A DNA stretch of 64,000 bases from JBCBTD01 sp039818825 (GTDB lineage Bacteria; Pseudomonadota; Alphaproteobacteria; Geminicoccales; Geminicoccaceae): assembly GCA_039818825.1 (NCBI GenBank), contig JBCBTD010000001.1, positions 1 to 64,000 of the forward strand. Direction: 5' to 3'. Below the pieces are notes generated by a model. The model ran no database searches. It saw nothing but the letters and a program-made list of their open reading frames with translations, and was not told where the DNA came from. Shown here piece by piece: positions 1 to 8,860 of this stretch (positions within the stretch are counted from its first letter, which is position 1; every line of letters begins with the position of its first letter). The position numbers and the translations under genes are program-made.

Positions 1-37
1 AGGGATTGGCTGCACCCGGCCTGTTCCAACGGCAGCG

Positions 38-892
38 TCAGTCGGCCAGGAGGTCGGCGCGACGCACGCCGATGGCCTCGATGACGTCGGGCGCATCAAT
101 GTTTGCGATGGGAATACGGCCAACGGCCGGTCGGCGGAAGTCGATCCGGTCGACATAGGCGATGAGGTCCGCGTTGTTCTCTGGCGTGCCCTGAGTGTTC
201 ACCCGCATCATGTCGGGATAGATCGGCTGCACCGAGCCCCAGTCGGCATAGGCGGTGAGACCGACGTTGAGCACCAGCGGCAAATCCGGCCGGATCATCT
301 GGTCGGCAACGGTCCACGCTGCTTCGCCCTCGGCCCGGTGCAAGAGCGTGAAGAGCTCGGCATGGCGCGCGAGGCGGAGCTCCACCCAACCGGTCGGCGC
401 GGGCCTGATTTTGAGCGTCGAGAGCGAGTTCGTCGTCGTCTTGATCTCGAATTGCGGCGTGCCGGCGGGAGCCGAGGTGCCGATCGAGAAAAAGAGCCAA
501 TTCTCACGCCCCGGCGCCCAACCGTCGGCGCTAACTGAGTTTGGCGCCCGCACGAAGAGCCCGGCCAGCGAGAAGAGCGTCTGCGGCAGCGCGGCCTCGG
601 TGCCCGTGACGCGGATCCGGGTGGTGACGATGAAGTCACCCTCGACCCCGCGGAAGAGGTGCCCGCCATGCAGCTCCTCGAACCAGCCGCCGGAGATCGG
701 CTCCAGGACGAGCATGCCGTCCTCGACGCGGGGCGGCAGCCATTTCGGCGTGAAGCCGTCCGGCGCGTGCTCGGACCATGCCGCGAGCGCCTCTTCCGTT
801 TCGAAGCCGGTCGAGAGCCCCACCAGATCGTCCGCTCCAGCCGGCGTGATCATCAGCGTGCAGGCGAGAGCCGCGAGAGCGGTCCTGAACAT
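38..892 (-). CDS. secreted DUF1349-like protein
   Basis: A 284-residue protein with a typical Sec signal peptide, a hydrophobic stretch ending near residue 20 at AGA-DD. The rest reads as a beta-rich extracytoplasmic domain with features of the DUF1349 / concanavalin-like fold: an aromatic-rich N-terminal part, GLFVRAP near the middle, and a later strand-rich region. An AAGGA-type ribosome site lies 8 nt before the ATG. The gene follows the beta-propeller gene on the same strand after only 18 nt, so the two are very probably co-transcribed and act together outside the cytoplasm, perhaps on a sugar or lactone. That substrate is a guess; no catalytic residues can be named. Confidence 0.75.
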   Translation of the reverse strand: MFRTALAALACTLMITPAGADDLVGLSTGFETEEALAAWSEHAPDGFTPKWLPPRVEDGMLVLEPISGGWFEELHGGHLFRGVEGDFIVTTRIRVTGTEAALPQTLFSLAGLFVRAPNSVSADGWAPGRENWLFFSIGTSAPAGTPQFEIKTTTNSLSTLKIRPAPTGWVELRLARHAELFTLLHRAEGEAAWTVADQMIRPDLPLVLNVGLTAYADWGSVQPIYPDMMRVNTQGTPENNADLIAYVDRIDFRRPAVGRIPIANIDAPDVIEAIGVRRADLLAD

Positions 893-910
893 GGAGGCGT
901 TCCTTTCGGT

Positions 911-2245
911 TCAGTCGTTGATGACGATGAGGGAATGCGCGCCGGGCCCCGTTGCAACCCGATGGTCGGAGGGAACGAGACGGGCCGGCTCGCCCGGGAC
1001 GCGGTGGACGCGCCAAAACTCGAGCCCGCTCGCCCGCGGCTCCGGCCCGTCATATTCGTAGATCCCGGCGACGACCCAGGCGTCGGCGGCGTCGAACGCG
1101 ACGCCTTCCGGCAAGATCCCGTCCATTGGCCAATCGCCGAGATGGGTCAGGCCGCCCGTCTCCAGGTCGAAGCCGACGAGGCTCAGCGACGAGAGGCTGT
1201 GACCCGGTTCGCCGGGCTCAATCCAGGTCTGGCCGATGTTCACCGTCGCGATCAGGGTGCCGGCGTTGGAGAACGCGATGCTCTCCGCGTGCCGCGGCAG
1301 GGTCGCGCCGCCGACGATGATGTGCTGCGGCTCGGCGGCGTCCTCGTCGCCCAGCCGGATCGAGGTTAGCGTCGAACCCGGGGCATTGACGTAGAACCCT
1401 TCGACATCAGGCCCCCATTTCAGGTCGTTGGTGACGAAGAACCGTCCGTCCCGCGAGAACTTGCCCGACATGGGCCATTTCGTCGTCGTCACGACATTGC
1501 CGATCTGCGTCAGGTCATCGACCGTGCCCGTCTCGTCACGGTCCACGCGGAAGAAGCGGACCTGGTTGCGCAGGTTGAAGGTGACGGCGACGAGATCGAG
1601 GCTCGGATGCCACTCGGCGTGATGCGGAAGCAGACCGCCGTCGGGCAGCTCCGGCATCGCGCTCAGATCCTCGAACGCGAACCGCCGGACGTTGCCGAAG
1701 CGCTCCCCGTCCCAGCTGACGAAGGCCAATGGATCGCCTTGCGTCTTGGTCGCCAACACGAGGGCGCGCCCGTCAGGGCTCACCGACACGCCGAGGGGCC
1801 GATTACCGATTTCAACCGTCGCCGCCAGCCGGGGCGCACCCACATCGGTAACGTCGTAGGCCCTGAGCATGGTGCCAGAGCGCAGATCCCGAATGGAGCT
1901 GTCGTTCGGCCCGCGGCCCTCGACTGTCTCCGCGACGAAGACGGTTTGGCCGTCCGGGGTCGCGGCGATCGAGAAGACCGGGTTGATGACGGTATTGGGC
2001 GCCTCGATCCGCGCGACCGCGCCACCGGCCGCAAGGTCGATTACGGCCAATTCGTCGGCCCCGCGGTCGGGACCCAGCGCGCCGTCAGTATAGGCATAGG
2101 CGCGCATGTCACCGTCAGAAATCGCAGCGATGTAGCGCCCCGCGAAGTCCGGCGGCACGCCGTCGGCAAGTGCCGTCAACGGCACCGACGTCGCTGTGCC
2201 GACGGTTACGAGGATGGCTGCGAGGTTGCGGAACGGTCGCGTCAC
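911..2245 (-). CDS. secreted YncE/lactonase-type beta-propeller protein
   Basis: A 444-residue protein with an N-terminal signal peptide (cleavage near ALA-DG, about residue 28). Repeated blade motifs follow, such as SIAATPDGQTVF, VSVSPDGRALV and GKFSRDGRFFV, typical of seven-bladed propellers of the lactonase/YncE group. The start is GTG with GGGAG about 7 nt upstream. It heads a two-gene unit with the DUF1349-like gene and is divergent from a LysR-type regulator, the usual arrangement for a LysR-controlled target. Lactonase activity is only one possibility, because such propellers also serve as binding proteins. The fold is clear and the substrate is unknown. Confidence 0.8.
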   Translation of the reverse strand: MTRPFRNLAAILVTVGTATSVPLTALADGVPPDFAGRYIAAISDGDMRAYAYTDGALGPDRGADELAVIDLAAGGAVARIEAPNTVINPVFSIAATPDGQTVFVAETVEGRGPNDSSIRDLRSGTMLRAYDVTDVGAPRLAATVEIGNRPLGVSVSPDGRALVLATKTQGDPLAFVSWDGERFGNVRRFAFEDLSAMPELPDGGLLPHHAEWHPSLDLVAVTFNLRNQVRFFRVDRDETGTVDDLTQIGNVVTTTKWPMSGKFSRDGRFFVTNDLKWGPDVEGFYVNAPGSTLTSIRLGDEDAAEPQHIIVGGATLPRHAESIAFSNAGTLIATVNIGQTWIEPGEPGHSLSSLSLVGFDLETGGLTHLGDWPMDGILPEGVAFDAADAWVVAGIYEYDGPEPRASGLEFWRVHRVPGEPARLVPSDHRVATGPGAHSLIVIND

Positions 2246-2290
2246 GGTGGGGCTCCCTACGCATCAGATCTTGCGGGAGAACCAATAGCG

Positions 2291-2311
2291 CGGTTTTTTT
2301 GGTCAAAACCG
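2291..2311. promoter_or_regulatory. inverted repeat in the LysR/propeller divergent promoter
   Basis: A perfect 7-bp inverted repeat, CGGTTTT and AAAACCG separated by 7 bases, lies in the 94-bp gap between the propeller gene and the LysR gene. It sits 46 bp from one start and 29 bp from the other. LysR regulators bind interrupted dyads in exactly this kind of spacer, so it is the best operator candidate. This rests on position and symmetry only. Confidence 0.5.
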
Positions 2312-2339
2312 ACAAGTTCGATAACCAAGGATTATCGCC

Positions 2340-3236
2340 GTGATCGGCATCCGGGACTATGAGGCGGCCCTCGCGCTGACCGAGGAGCGCCACTTCGGCC
2401 GTGCCGCGCGGCGGCTGAAGGTGAGCCAGCCGGCACTCACCTCGCGTCTACGTCGGCTCGAGGAGACGCTCGGCGTGCGCCTCTTCCTCCGCGATCGGAG
2501 CGGCGTCGAGCCCACGGCAGAAGGTCGAGCCTTTTGCGAACAGGGGCGGCGTGTTCTGGACGCCCATGTCGAGGCCATTGACAGCGTGCAGGCTGTTGTC
2601 GGCGGCTTCGGCATGGTCCTGCGGATCGGCACGACGCAGATCGCGACGCACCAGGGGCTTGTGCCGGCGCTGCGGACATTCCGCACCGCCTATCCGCATG
2701 CTCAGGTGCGCCTATTGGAAGGGACGACCTGGTCGCTCGAGCGAGACCTCGAGCAGGGTCATCTCGATGTGGTCTTCCTGCACCCGCCCTTGCACGCGCC
2801 CGGACTTTCGCTGCGTGTGCTGACGGCGGCGAATGTCGTTCTGGCCGATCTCTCGGGAACGGGGAGGGAGGAAGTCGTCCGCTACCCGCGCAGCGAAGCG
2901 CCAGTGATGATGGGCGCCTTGGAGCGAGCGGTCGCAGGCGCAGGGACCGGGGCGCCTAAGTCACGGGCCGAGGCAAACACGGCGATCACGTCGCTCGCCC
3001 TGTCGGCGGCGGGTTACGGGGCGGCTTTCGTCACCGAGGCGCTGCCAGATTTCGGCTTCGGCGTCGCAGCAGCGCGCCAGTCCAAGACTCTGTTTCGCCT
3101 CGAGACGGCTGTCGCTTGGCGCAGCCTGGACCGGCGACCGGTAACCAGTGCATTCCTGAGTGGCCTGGATAGCCCGAACGACGCCATCTACGACCGGAAT
3201 GACGGCGCCCGCGATGATGACAGTGCCGACCGATGA
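2340..3236 (+). CDS. LysR-family transcriptional regulator
   Basis: A 298-residue regulator. Residues 1-60 form the LysR winged helix-turn-helix, with FGRAARRLKVSQPALTSRLR as the recognition region and the typical ETLGVRLFLRD follow-on. The remainder is a periplasmic-binding-protein-like effector domain. The start is GTG with AAGGA 8 nt upstream. It is divergent from the secreted propeller/DUF1349 pair and shares its promoter region, so it probably controls that pair in response to a small ligand. The last 20 or so residues are acidic and low in complexity, beyond the usual domain end. The effector is unknown. Confidence 0.9.
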   Translation: MIGIRDYEAALALTEERHFGRAARRLKVSQPALTSRLRRLEETLGVRLFLRDRSGVEPTAEGRAFCEQGRRVLDAHVEAIDSVQAVVGGFGMVLRIGTTQIATHQGLVPALRTFRTAYPHAQVRLLEGTTWSLERDLEQGHLDVVFLHPPLHAPGLSLRVLTAANVVLADLSGTGREEVVRYPRSEAPVMMGALERAVAGAGTGAPKSRAEANTAITSLALSAAGYGAAFVTEALPDFGFGVAAARQSKTLFRLETAVAWRSLDRRPVTSAFLSGLDSPNDAIYDRNDGARDDDSADR

Positions 3237-3517
3237 AGATCCGCCGAGCGTCGCCGCTCCCGCGCCTCCTGTTGCGCTGCTGAGGAATGCCTCCTTTCGA
3301 ATGCGGTGCTCGCGAAGGTTGGTCAGTCGGCAGACGGCTGCATCAGGCCAACGAGGACCGAACCCAAACGAACCGCCGCCGCGTGCGTGCCCAGTGGCTC
3401 AAACGGACGGTTCTCGGACATACGAGAGGCAGCCAACAAGTCCGCATTCGGAGACGCTACGGTCGTCTCCGCCACCGGCGCCTTCGGCAGGGTTGCGTCG
3501 GTAGGGGCAATGATCCT

Positions 3518-5014
3518 TCAGGTCCCGCAGAAGGTACGATGCACGGCTGCTTCCGGACGCGGAGGTTCGGCCAGATGGGCGCGATCGGGCTGCTCGTCAA
3601 AGGGACGTGCGAGCACCCCGAGGAGAGCCCCCAACGGGCTGAGATCGTCATTCTCAGCCGCCGCGAGAGCCTCCTCGACACGATGGTTGCGTGGAATGAA
3701 GAGCGGGTTGGCCGCGAGCATGGCTGCCCGTCGTTCGGCAGGCGACATGGGGTCGATCGCAAGCCGAGACCTCCAGCGCGCGGCCCAGGCGTCGAGCGTG
3801 GCGGGGTCCCGGAACAGGTCGCGCACTGGCGGGGCCTCGGGCCTCTCTGGCTCGCCGAGCTCCACCAGCCCTCGGAAGGTGAGGGTGAAGTCTGCGTCGT
3901 TGGCCTGCATGGCTGACAGAAGCTCGGCGACGAGATCGGCATCGCCCTCGGCCGCAGTCGATAGGCCAAGCTTGCGCCGCATCACCCCGAGCCATGCCTC
4001 TTGGAACAGATTGGGGAAGCGATCGACCACCGCCTGCGCCGCTTCCACCGCCTCTTCGTCCGCGGTCGAGACAAGCGGCAGCAGAGCCTGCGCGAGCTGT
4101 GCCACGTTCCAGTGCGCGATCATCGGCTGGTTGCCATAGGCATACCGTCCGCCGACATCGATGGAGCTGAACACTTGGCTTTCGCGATAGGCATCCATGA
4201 AGGCGCAGGGGCCATAGTCGATGGTCTCGCCGGACATCGTCATGTTGTCGGTGTTCATGACGCCGTGGATGAAGCCTACTCCCATCCAGCGGGCGACGAG
4301 ATCGGTCTGGCGTTCCATGACCGCTTCGAGCAGCGCGAGCGCCGGTGCCTCGGTTCCGCCAAGCTCGGGATAGTGGCGGGCGATCACGTGATCGGTGAGG
4401 ACGCGGAGTGCCTCACCGTCCTTCCGGGCGTAGAAGTACTGAAAGGTCCCGATGCGGACGTGGCTCGCGGCAATCCGGGTCAGGATTGCTCCCGGGAGGC
4501 CGGTCTCTCGGTGGACACGCTCGCCCGTGGCGACGGCGGCGAGGGAGCGGGTGGTCGGGATCCCCAACGCCGCCATCGCCTCGCTCACGATGTATTCGCG
4601 CAGGACGGGGCCGAGCGGTGCCTTGCCGTCGCCCATGCGCGAGAAGGGGGTGCGACCGGACCCTTTGAGCTGAATGTCGCGCCGCTCACCGTCCCGATCG
4701 ATGACCTCTCCGAGCAGCAGGGCCCGACCGTCGCCGAGCTGCGGCACCCAGTTCCCGAACTGGTGCCCCGCATAGGCCATCGCGATCGGTTCGGAGCCCG
4801 CCGCGATCCGGTTGCCGGCAAGGATCTCGACGGCTTCAGGGCTCGCCAGCCGGTCGGCGTCGAGCCCGAGTTGATCGGCGAGCGGACGGTTCAGCAAGAG
4901 GAGCCGCGGGGCCGGGGTGCAAGCAGGCGACAGTCTGGCAAAGAAGCGCTCCGGCAGCTGGGCATAGCTGTTGTCGAAGGCGAAGATCTCATCTGTCGCG
5001 GTGGCGGTGTGCAC
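3518..5014 (-). CDS. selO: protein adenylyltransferase SelO (YdiU/UPF0061)
   Basis: A 498-residue pseudokinase-fold enzyme that transfers AMP from ATP to Ser/Thr/Tyr of target proteins and is linked to redox control in studied members. Family hallmarks seen include YAGHQFGNWVPQLGDGRA (nucleotide loop region), DIQLKGSGRTPFSRMGDG, VGFIHGVMNTDNM (catalytic-loop region) and the C-terminal FCGT with the conserved terminal cysteine. The length is normal for bacterial SelO. It stands alone: a 281-bp gap follows it, and an IS1380-type element lies just upstream of its start. Confidence 0.95.
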   Translation of the reverse strand: MHTATATDEIFAFDNSYAQLPERFFARLSPACTPAPRLLLLNRPLADQLGLDADRLASPEAVEILAGNRIAAGSEPIAMAYAGHQFGNWVPQLGDGRALLLGEVIDRDGERRDIQLKGSGRTPFSRMGDGKAPLGPVLREYIVSEAMAALGIPTTRSLAAVATGERVHRETGLPGAILTRIAASHVRIGTFQYFYARKDGEALRVLTDHVIARHYPELGGTEAPALALLEAVMERQTDLVARWMGVGFIHGVMNTDNMTMSGETIDYGPCAFMDAYRESQVFSSIDVGGRYAYGNQPMIAHWNVAQLAQALLPLVSTADEEAVEAAQAVVDRFPNLFQEAWLGVMRRKLGLSTAAEGDADLVAELLSAMQANDADFTLTFRGLVELGEPERPEAPPVRDLFRDPATLDAWAARWRSRLAIDPMSPAERRAAMLAANPLFIPRNHRVEEALAAAENDDLSPLGALLGVLARPFDEQPDRAHLAEPPRPEAAVHRTFCGT

Positions 5015-5155
5015 GGTCCTTGGTCCCGCCTTGTGGCCGCTGGCCGAAAAACTAGCGTTGTGAAGGCCCTTCGACCACCCATTGAGCGACGACCAAGTCT
5101 AGAAAGCTGGAGCGCACCGGAGCGTGCGTATCTCAAGATCGTCCGGATCAGGTGT

Positions 5156-6650
5156 AAGCCCGGATTTCCCAGATGATTGGCGAGCCGAGGGCATCCCGAA
5201 TCACCTAACGTAAGCTGATTCAACAGGTTGGGGCTTCGAGAGCAGGCCTTTGGCAACGAACTCGACGGGTGAAGCGGAATCCGACCCTCTGCGGCTCCAG
5301 TTTGACCGCTCCGTCAAGCTGGCGTTTCAAGGGTCGTCGATCAGTTCGGATGGCGGCTTGGTCCTGCATCGCGAACTCGACGACGCGCTTGGCCTGACGG
5401 ACATGGCGACTGAACTGCTTGCCGATCCCCGCACCGGCCGTAATGGCCGCCATCACCTCGCCGGGCTCCTGCGCCAATCGATCTTTTCGCGTCTCGCCGG
5501 CTACGAGGACGTCAACGACGCAGACCGCCTGTATCGTGATCCAGTAGCGCGGCAGCTCGTGGGCGGATGGTCGGTGAGGCGCGGCGCTGCGTCGGCGAGC
5601 GCCATGGGCCGGTTCGAGACGGCGACGCTGACGCGGCCCGAGAACCTCGCTGTCTTGGCCGATCTGTCCGGGCACTGGATTGACGCCGTGCACGACAGGC
5701 AGCCGCCGAAGTCGATCACACTCGACATGGACAGTTCCGAGAGCCCGGTGCATGGCGAGCAGGAAGGTGCCGCCTGGAACGGCCATTTCCAGTCCAAGTG
5801 CCTGCACCCGCTGTTCGTGTTCAACCAGTTCGGCGACCTGGAGCGGTGCGAGCTCCGGCCCGGCAACGTCCACAGCGCCGATGGCTGGGAGGACGTCCTT
5901 CGCCCGGTGCTTGCGCGATACTCGACCGCAGCGCGGCCATCGATCACACGGCGGCGGTTCCGAGCCGACGCCGCCTTCGCCATCCCGGGGCTGTTCGACC
6001 TCCTGGAGACCGACGGTTGGGACCACGCCATCCGCATCAAGGGAAATCGGAAGCTCCACGACCAGATCTCCTGGCTGACGAAGCGCGGTCCCGGCCGGCC
6101 GCCGCACCACGTCGTTCGCCGCTACACGAGCTTCCATTACCGGGCGAAGAGCTGGTCGACGGCTCGAAGGGTGGTGGCGAAGGTTGAGTTCCATCCTGGT
6201 GAGCTGTTCCCCACCGTCGGCTTCATCGTGACCAACCGCAGCCTTCCGAACGAGCGGGTGCTGGCGTTTTACAACGGCCGCGGCACCGCCGAGCAGCACA
6301 TCAAGGAAGGCAAGTATGCGCTCAAGTGGACGCGGCTGTCGTGCACGCGCTTCGCTGCCAACACGGTCCGGCTCCAGCTTCACGCGCTCGCCTACAACCT
6401 CGCCAACTTCCTGCGCACCTTGGCGACGCCGGAGGCCATCGAGAGCTGGTCGCTGACATCGCTGCGCGAGCGCCTGGTCAAGACCGGTGCGCGGCTCGTT
6501 CGCCATGCCCGCTACGCCGTGTTCCAGCTGGCCGAGGCGGCGCTGCCTCGCGCGGTGTTCGCCGGTGTCCTCGACCGGATCAACGGCTTGCGCGATCCAC
6601 CCGCCCAGGCGACGTACGCATGATTCAACCGACGAGATCCCGGGTCCTCT
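5156..6650 (+). mobile_element. IS1380-family insertion sequence (ends approximate)
   Basis: One intact transposase gene fills most of this block. Possible terminal repeats are AAGCCCGGATTTCC starting at 5156 and its imperfect inverted partner ending near 6647 (GGACCCGGGATCTC read inward). They match only partly and no target duplication could be fixed, so both boundaries are tentative. The element sits between selO and the amidase gene and does not visibly break either. Confidence 0.5.
5250..6623 (+). CDS. IS1380-family transposase (DDE)
   Basis: A 457-residue DDE transposase of the DDE_Tnp_1 / IS1380 group. It begins with the group's usual SSDGGLVLHRELDDALGL region, followed by RLAGYEDVNDADRL, the first catalytic Asp context SITLDMDSSE (DMDSSE) and RFRADAAFAIPGL (second Asp). 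The later YNGRGTAEQHIKEGK segment carries the catalytic Glu. Its length and motifs suggest an intact, possibly active copy. The likely start is TTG with a weak purine stretch upstream. A long open frame on the opposite strand (5220-6506) is a shadow. Confidence 0.93.
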   Translation: MATNSTGEAESDPLRLQFDRSVKLAFQGSSISSDGGLVLHRELDDALGLTDMATELLADPRTGRNGRHHLAGLLRQSIFSRLAGYEDVNDADRLYRDPVARQLVGGWSVRRGAASASAMGRFETATLTRPENLAVLADLSGHWIDAVHDRQPPKSITLDMDSSESPVHGEQEGAAWNGHFQSKCLHPLFVFNQFGDLERCELRPGNVHSADGWEDVLRPVLARYSTAARPSITRRRFRADAAFAIPGLFDLLETDGWDHAIRIKGNRKLHDQISWLTKRGPGRPPHHVVRRYTSFHYRAKSWSTARRVVAKVEFHPGELFPTVGFIVTNRSLPNERVLAFYNGRGTAEQHIKEGKYALKWTRLSCTRFAANTVRLQLHALAYNLANFLRTLATPEAIESWSLTSLRERLVKTGARLVRHARYAVFQLAEAALPRAVFAGVLDRINGLRDPPAQATYA

Positions 6651-6957
6651 CTGACGCCCGCGAAGGCGAAGCTATGCCCGGAAGCGGTCAGATTGCCCCC
6701 TCCAAAGGGGCAAGCCCGCAATCCTCGACCACACCTCGGACCCGTCACGCCCGCTCCGCGCCTCTATGGCGCCTGTCGGGACTCGCTTGGCGGCCACATC
6801 GTCGGTACCATCACGCCGCGTTCGCTAAATGGGGAATGCCGGTCAACACTGAGCGGCAATTTGACCCTCTCGAGATGCGCCCGGCAGGGTGGTCACGGTG
6901 GTATGAATGGCGGCCTGCCGTCTTAGACATTCGCGTACGAATAGTTGGAGAGATCAA
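6651..6957. other. flank between the IS element and the amidase gene
   Basis: No gene is supported here. The stretch contains TGAGCGGCAATTTGACCCTC-like sequence near 6850, which has the look of mobile-element debris, but it could not be assigned. The amidase ribosome site (GGAGAG, 6947-6952) lies at its right edge. Confidence 0.4.
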
Positions 6958-8529
6958 ATGGGGGAAACCGGAAACGCCCGGACCGAAGGTACAATGCTGG
7001 ATCGCCGAGAAGCGCTCATGCTGGGCGGATCGGCGCTGGCCGCCGCAGCGTTTGGTGTTTCGACCGGATCCGCCAACGCAGCAATTGCCTCGGACGAGCT
7101 CATCTACATGCCGGCCTCCGTCCAGCTGGAGCTGTTTCGCTCGCGCCAGCTGTCTCCGGTCGAAGTTCTCGAGGCGCAGATCGCGCGACACGAGGCGGTG
7201 AACGACAAAGTCAACTGCACCACGTACACATACTTCGACAAAGCGCGCGCCGAGGCGAGGGAGTCCGAGACGCATTGGATGCGCGGCACCGCCCGTCCAC
7301 TGGAAGGCGTCACCTGCGCGCTGAAGGACGAGCACCACGAAGAAGGCATGATCGTGACGTCCGGCTCGATCATCGACAAGGACAATCGCAAGAACTACAC
7401 GGACGAGGTAACCGCGAACCTGAAGGCGGCCGGCGCGGTGATCCATATGCAGACCACCGTACCTGAGTTCTATGTCCATGGCCTTACCTTCACCAGGCTC
7501 TGGGGTGTCACGCGTAACCCATGGAACCTAGCGTATGGCGTCGGCGGGTCGTCGGGCGGTTCGGGAGCCGCGTTGTCCGGTGGCATGACAACAATCGCGA
7601 CAGGCTCGGACATGGGCGGTTCGGTCCGCCTGCCATCGGCATTCAACGGTCTCTATGGCTCTAAGCCGCCGTTTGGTCGTGTTTCGAGCGAATTGCCCCT
7701 CTCGCCGTTCTCCGGCACCGGCCCGATGGCGCGTACGTTTGCCGACATGACGATGATGCAGAACACGATATCCGGGCAGACCCCGTATGCCCCGGCGACG
7801 CTGCCGAAGCTGGACATGCCGCTCGACTACCCGGGTATCGAGGGTTTGAGAATCGCCTATTCCCCCAACCTTAACTACGTCAAGATCAGCACGGAGACCC
7901 GCAAAAACCTCGACGCGGCGGCACAGCGTTTGCGTGACCTTGGCGCCATCGTGGACGAGGTCGAAATTGATCTTGGCGTCACGGTCGACGACTTCTCGAG
8001 TATGTTTGCCAAGACGCTTCTGTCGGGCCCCATGGGCGGATTTTTGGAAGTCAACTACCTGGACCGCATGGACGATATGACGCCATACGCTGCCTGGTTC
8101 GTCGGGAAGCTGAAGAAGGGTGAGTTCAGGGGCCCACAAGCATTTGAGTTCGAGACCTGGATGAAGGAGCGCTACGCTCGCATTGCCGACCAACTGTGGA
8201 ACAACGGGTATGACGCGCTGATTTCCTCGACGCTAAACGATTCTCATACGCCGGCCGATCACGATCACTCTCTGACAGATTTCGAGATCGAGGGCGAAAA
8301 AATGCCCCAGCTCTTCATCGGGTCTTTGACGCTGCTGTGGAACGTTTTGAATTGGCATCCCGTCGTTGCGGTTCCGGCGGGTTTAACGTCGCAGAACATG
8401 CCGGTCGGCATGCAGATTATCACCAAGCCTTACTCGGATTTGACCACGTTCCAGATCGCCCACGCATACGAACGCGCGACCGCTCCACTGTTCACCGGCA
8501 ACCGGATGCCTGACTTCCGGGAAGATTAG
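6958..8529 (+). CDS. Tat-exported amidase-signature hydrolase
   Basis: A 523-residue amidase-signature enzyme that hydrolyses C-N amide bonds with a Ser-cisSer-Lys triad. From the chosen start these are Lys123 (in CALKDEHH), cis-Ser198 (GGSSGGSG) and nucleophile Ser222 (GSDMGGSVRLPS). The numbering is close to that of characterised peptide amidases. The N-terminus has a twin-arginine signal (DRREALMLGG plus a hydrophobic stretch), so it is exported folded. ATG 6958 is chosen because GGAGAG sits 5 nt upstream; the longer open frame from 6907 has no such site. Base composition looks less GC-rich than its neighbours. The substrate is unknown. Confidence 0.9.
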   Translation: MGETGNARTEGTMLDRREALMLGGSALAAAAFGVSTGSANAAIASDELIYMPASVQLELFRSRQLSPVEVLEAQIARHEAVNDKVNCTTYTYFDKARAEARESETHWMRGTARPLEGVTCALKDEHHEEGMIVTSGSIIDKDNRKNYTDEVTANLKAAGAVIHMQTTVPEFYVHGLTFTRLWGVTRNPWNLAYGVGGSSGGSGAALSGGMTTIATGSDMGGSVRLPSAFNGLYGSKPPFGRVSSELPLSPFSGTGPMARTFADMTMMQNTISGQTPYAPATLPKLDMPLDYPGIEGLRIAYSPNLNYVKISTETRKNLDAAAQRLRDLGAIVDEVEIDLGVTVDDFSSMFAKTLLSGPMGGFLEVNYLDRMDDMTPYAAWFVGKLKKGEFRGPQAFEFETWMKERYARIADQLWNNGYDALISSTLNDSHTPADHDHSLTDFEIEGEKMPQLFIGSLTLLWNVLNWHPVVAVPAGLTSQNMPVGMQIITKPYSDLTTFQIAHAYERATAPLFTGNRMPDFRED

Positions 8530-8860
8530 TCCTATCGGCAACGTCTGCATCCTCGCGCTGTCTGGATCGCGCGAGGATGCAAGGAATCTGATTTCAGTGA
8601 TGATTTGACGAAAGACGGGTAAGACCACATCCCTCGCATGTCAGTTGTGAGCCGTGCCTCACCTTTGGCCATCGCGCCCGGCGGGCCGGCTGTCGGGAGA
8701 CCAACGGTCGGTCCGGCTCTTGGGCGCTTCGTCGGCATAAGGCCGAAGATGGAAGCCAAGCGGTTGGTTGAACTCGTGCCGATCATAGTGGGTTGGCCAC
8801 CGACGACCGCGCCAAGGTCGGTTCAGCTCAGTCGCGTTCGGGCGAACAGCATGTCCGTCG
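8530..8860. other. intergenic region after the amidase gene
   Basis: It separates two convergent genes. It holds one strong hairpin (8547-8580). One short frame on the minus strand reads like protein around 8700-8790 but has no start, ribosome site or recognisable family, and is not called. Confidence 0.4.
8547..8580 (+). terminator. terminator-like hairpin after the amidase gene
   Basis: A perfect 11-bp stem (GCATCCTCGCG paired with CGCGAGGATGC) with a 12-nt loop, 17 nt past the amidase stop. No T-run follows, so it may terminate weakly or act as a 3' stabiliser. Confidence 0.55.

Noticed and set aside
5220..6506. Long open frame opposite to the IS1380 transposase
   Set aside because: It has no protein-family signal and is fully explained by the coding bias of the transposase strand.
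8532..8786. Short minus-strand ORF with faint transposase-like look
   Set aside because: No start signal, no family and only a few suggestive residues.
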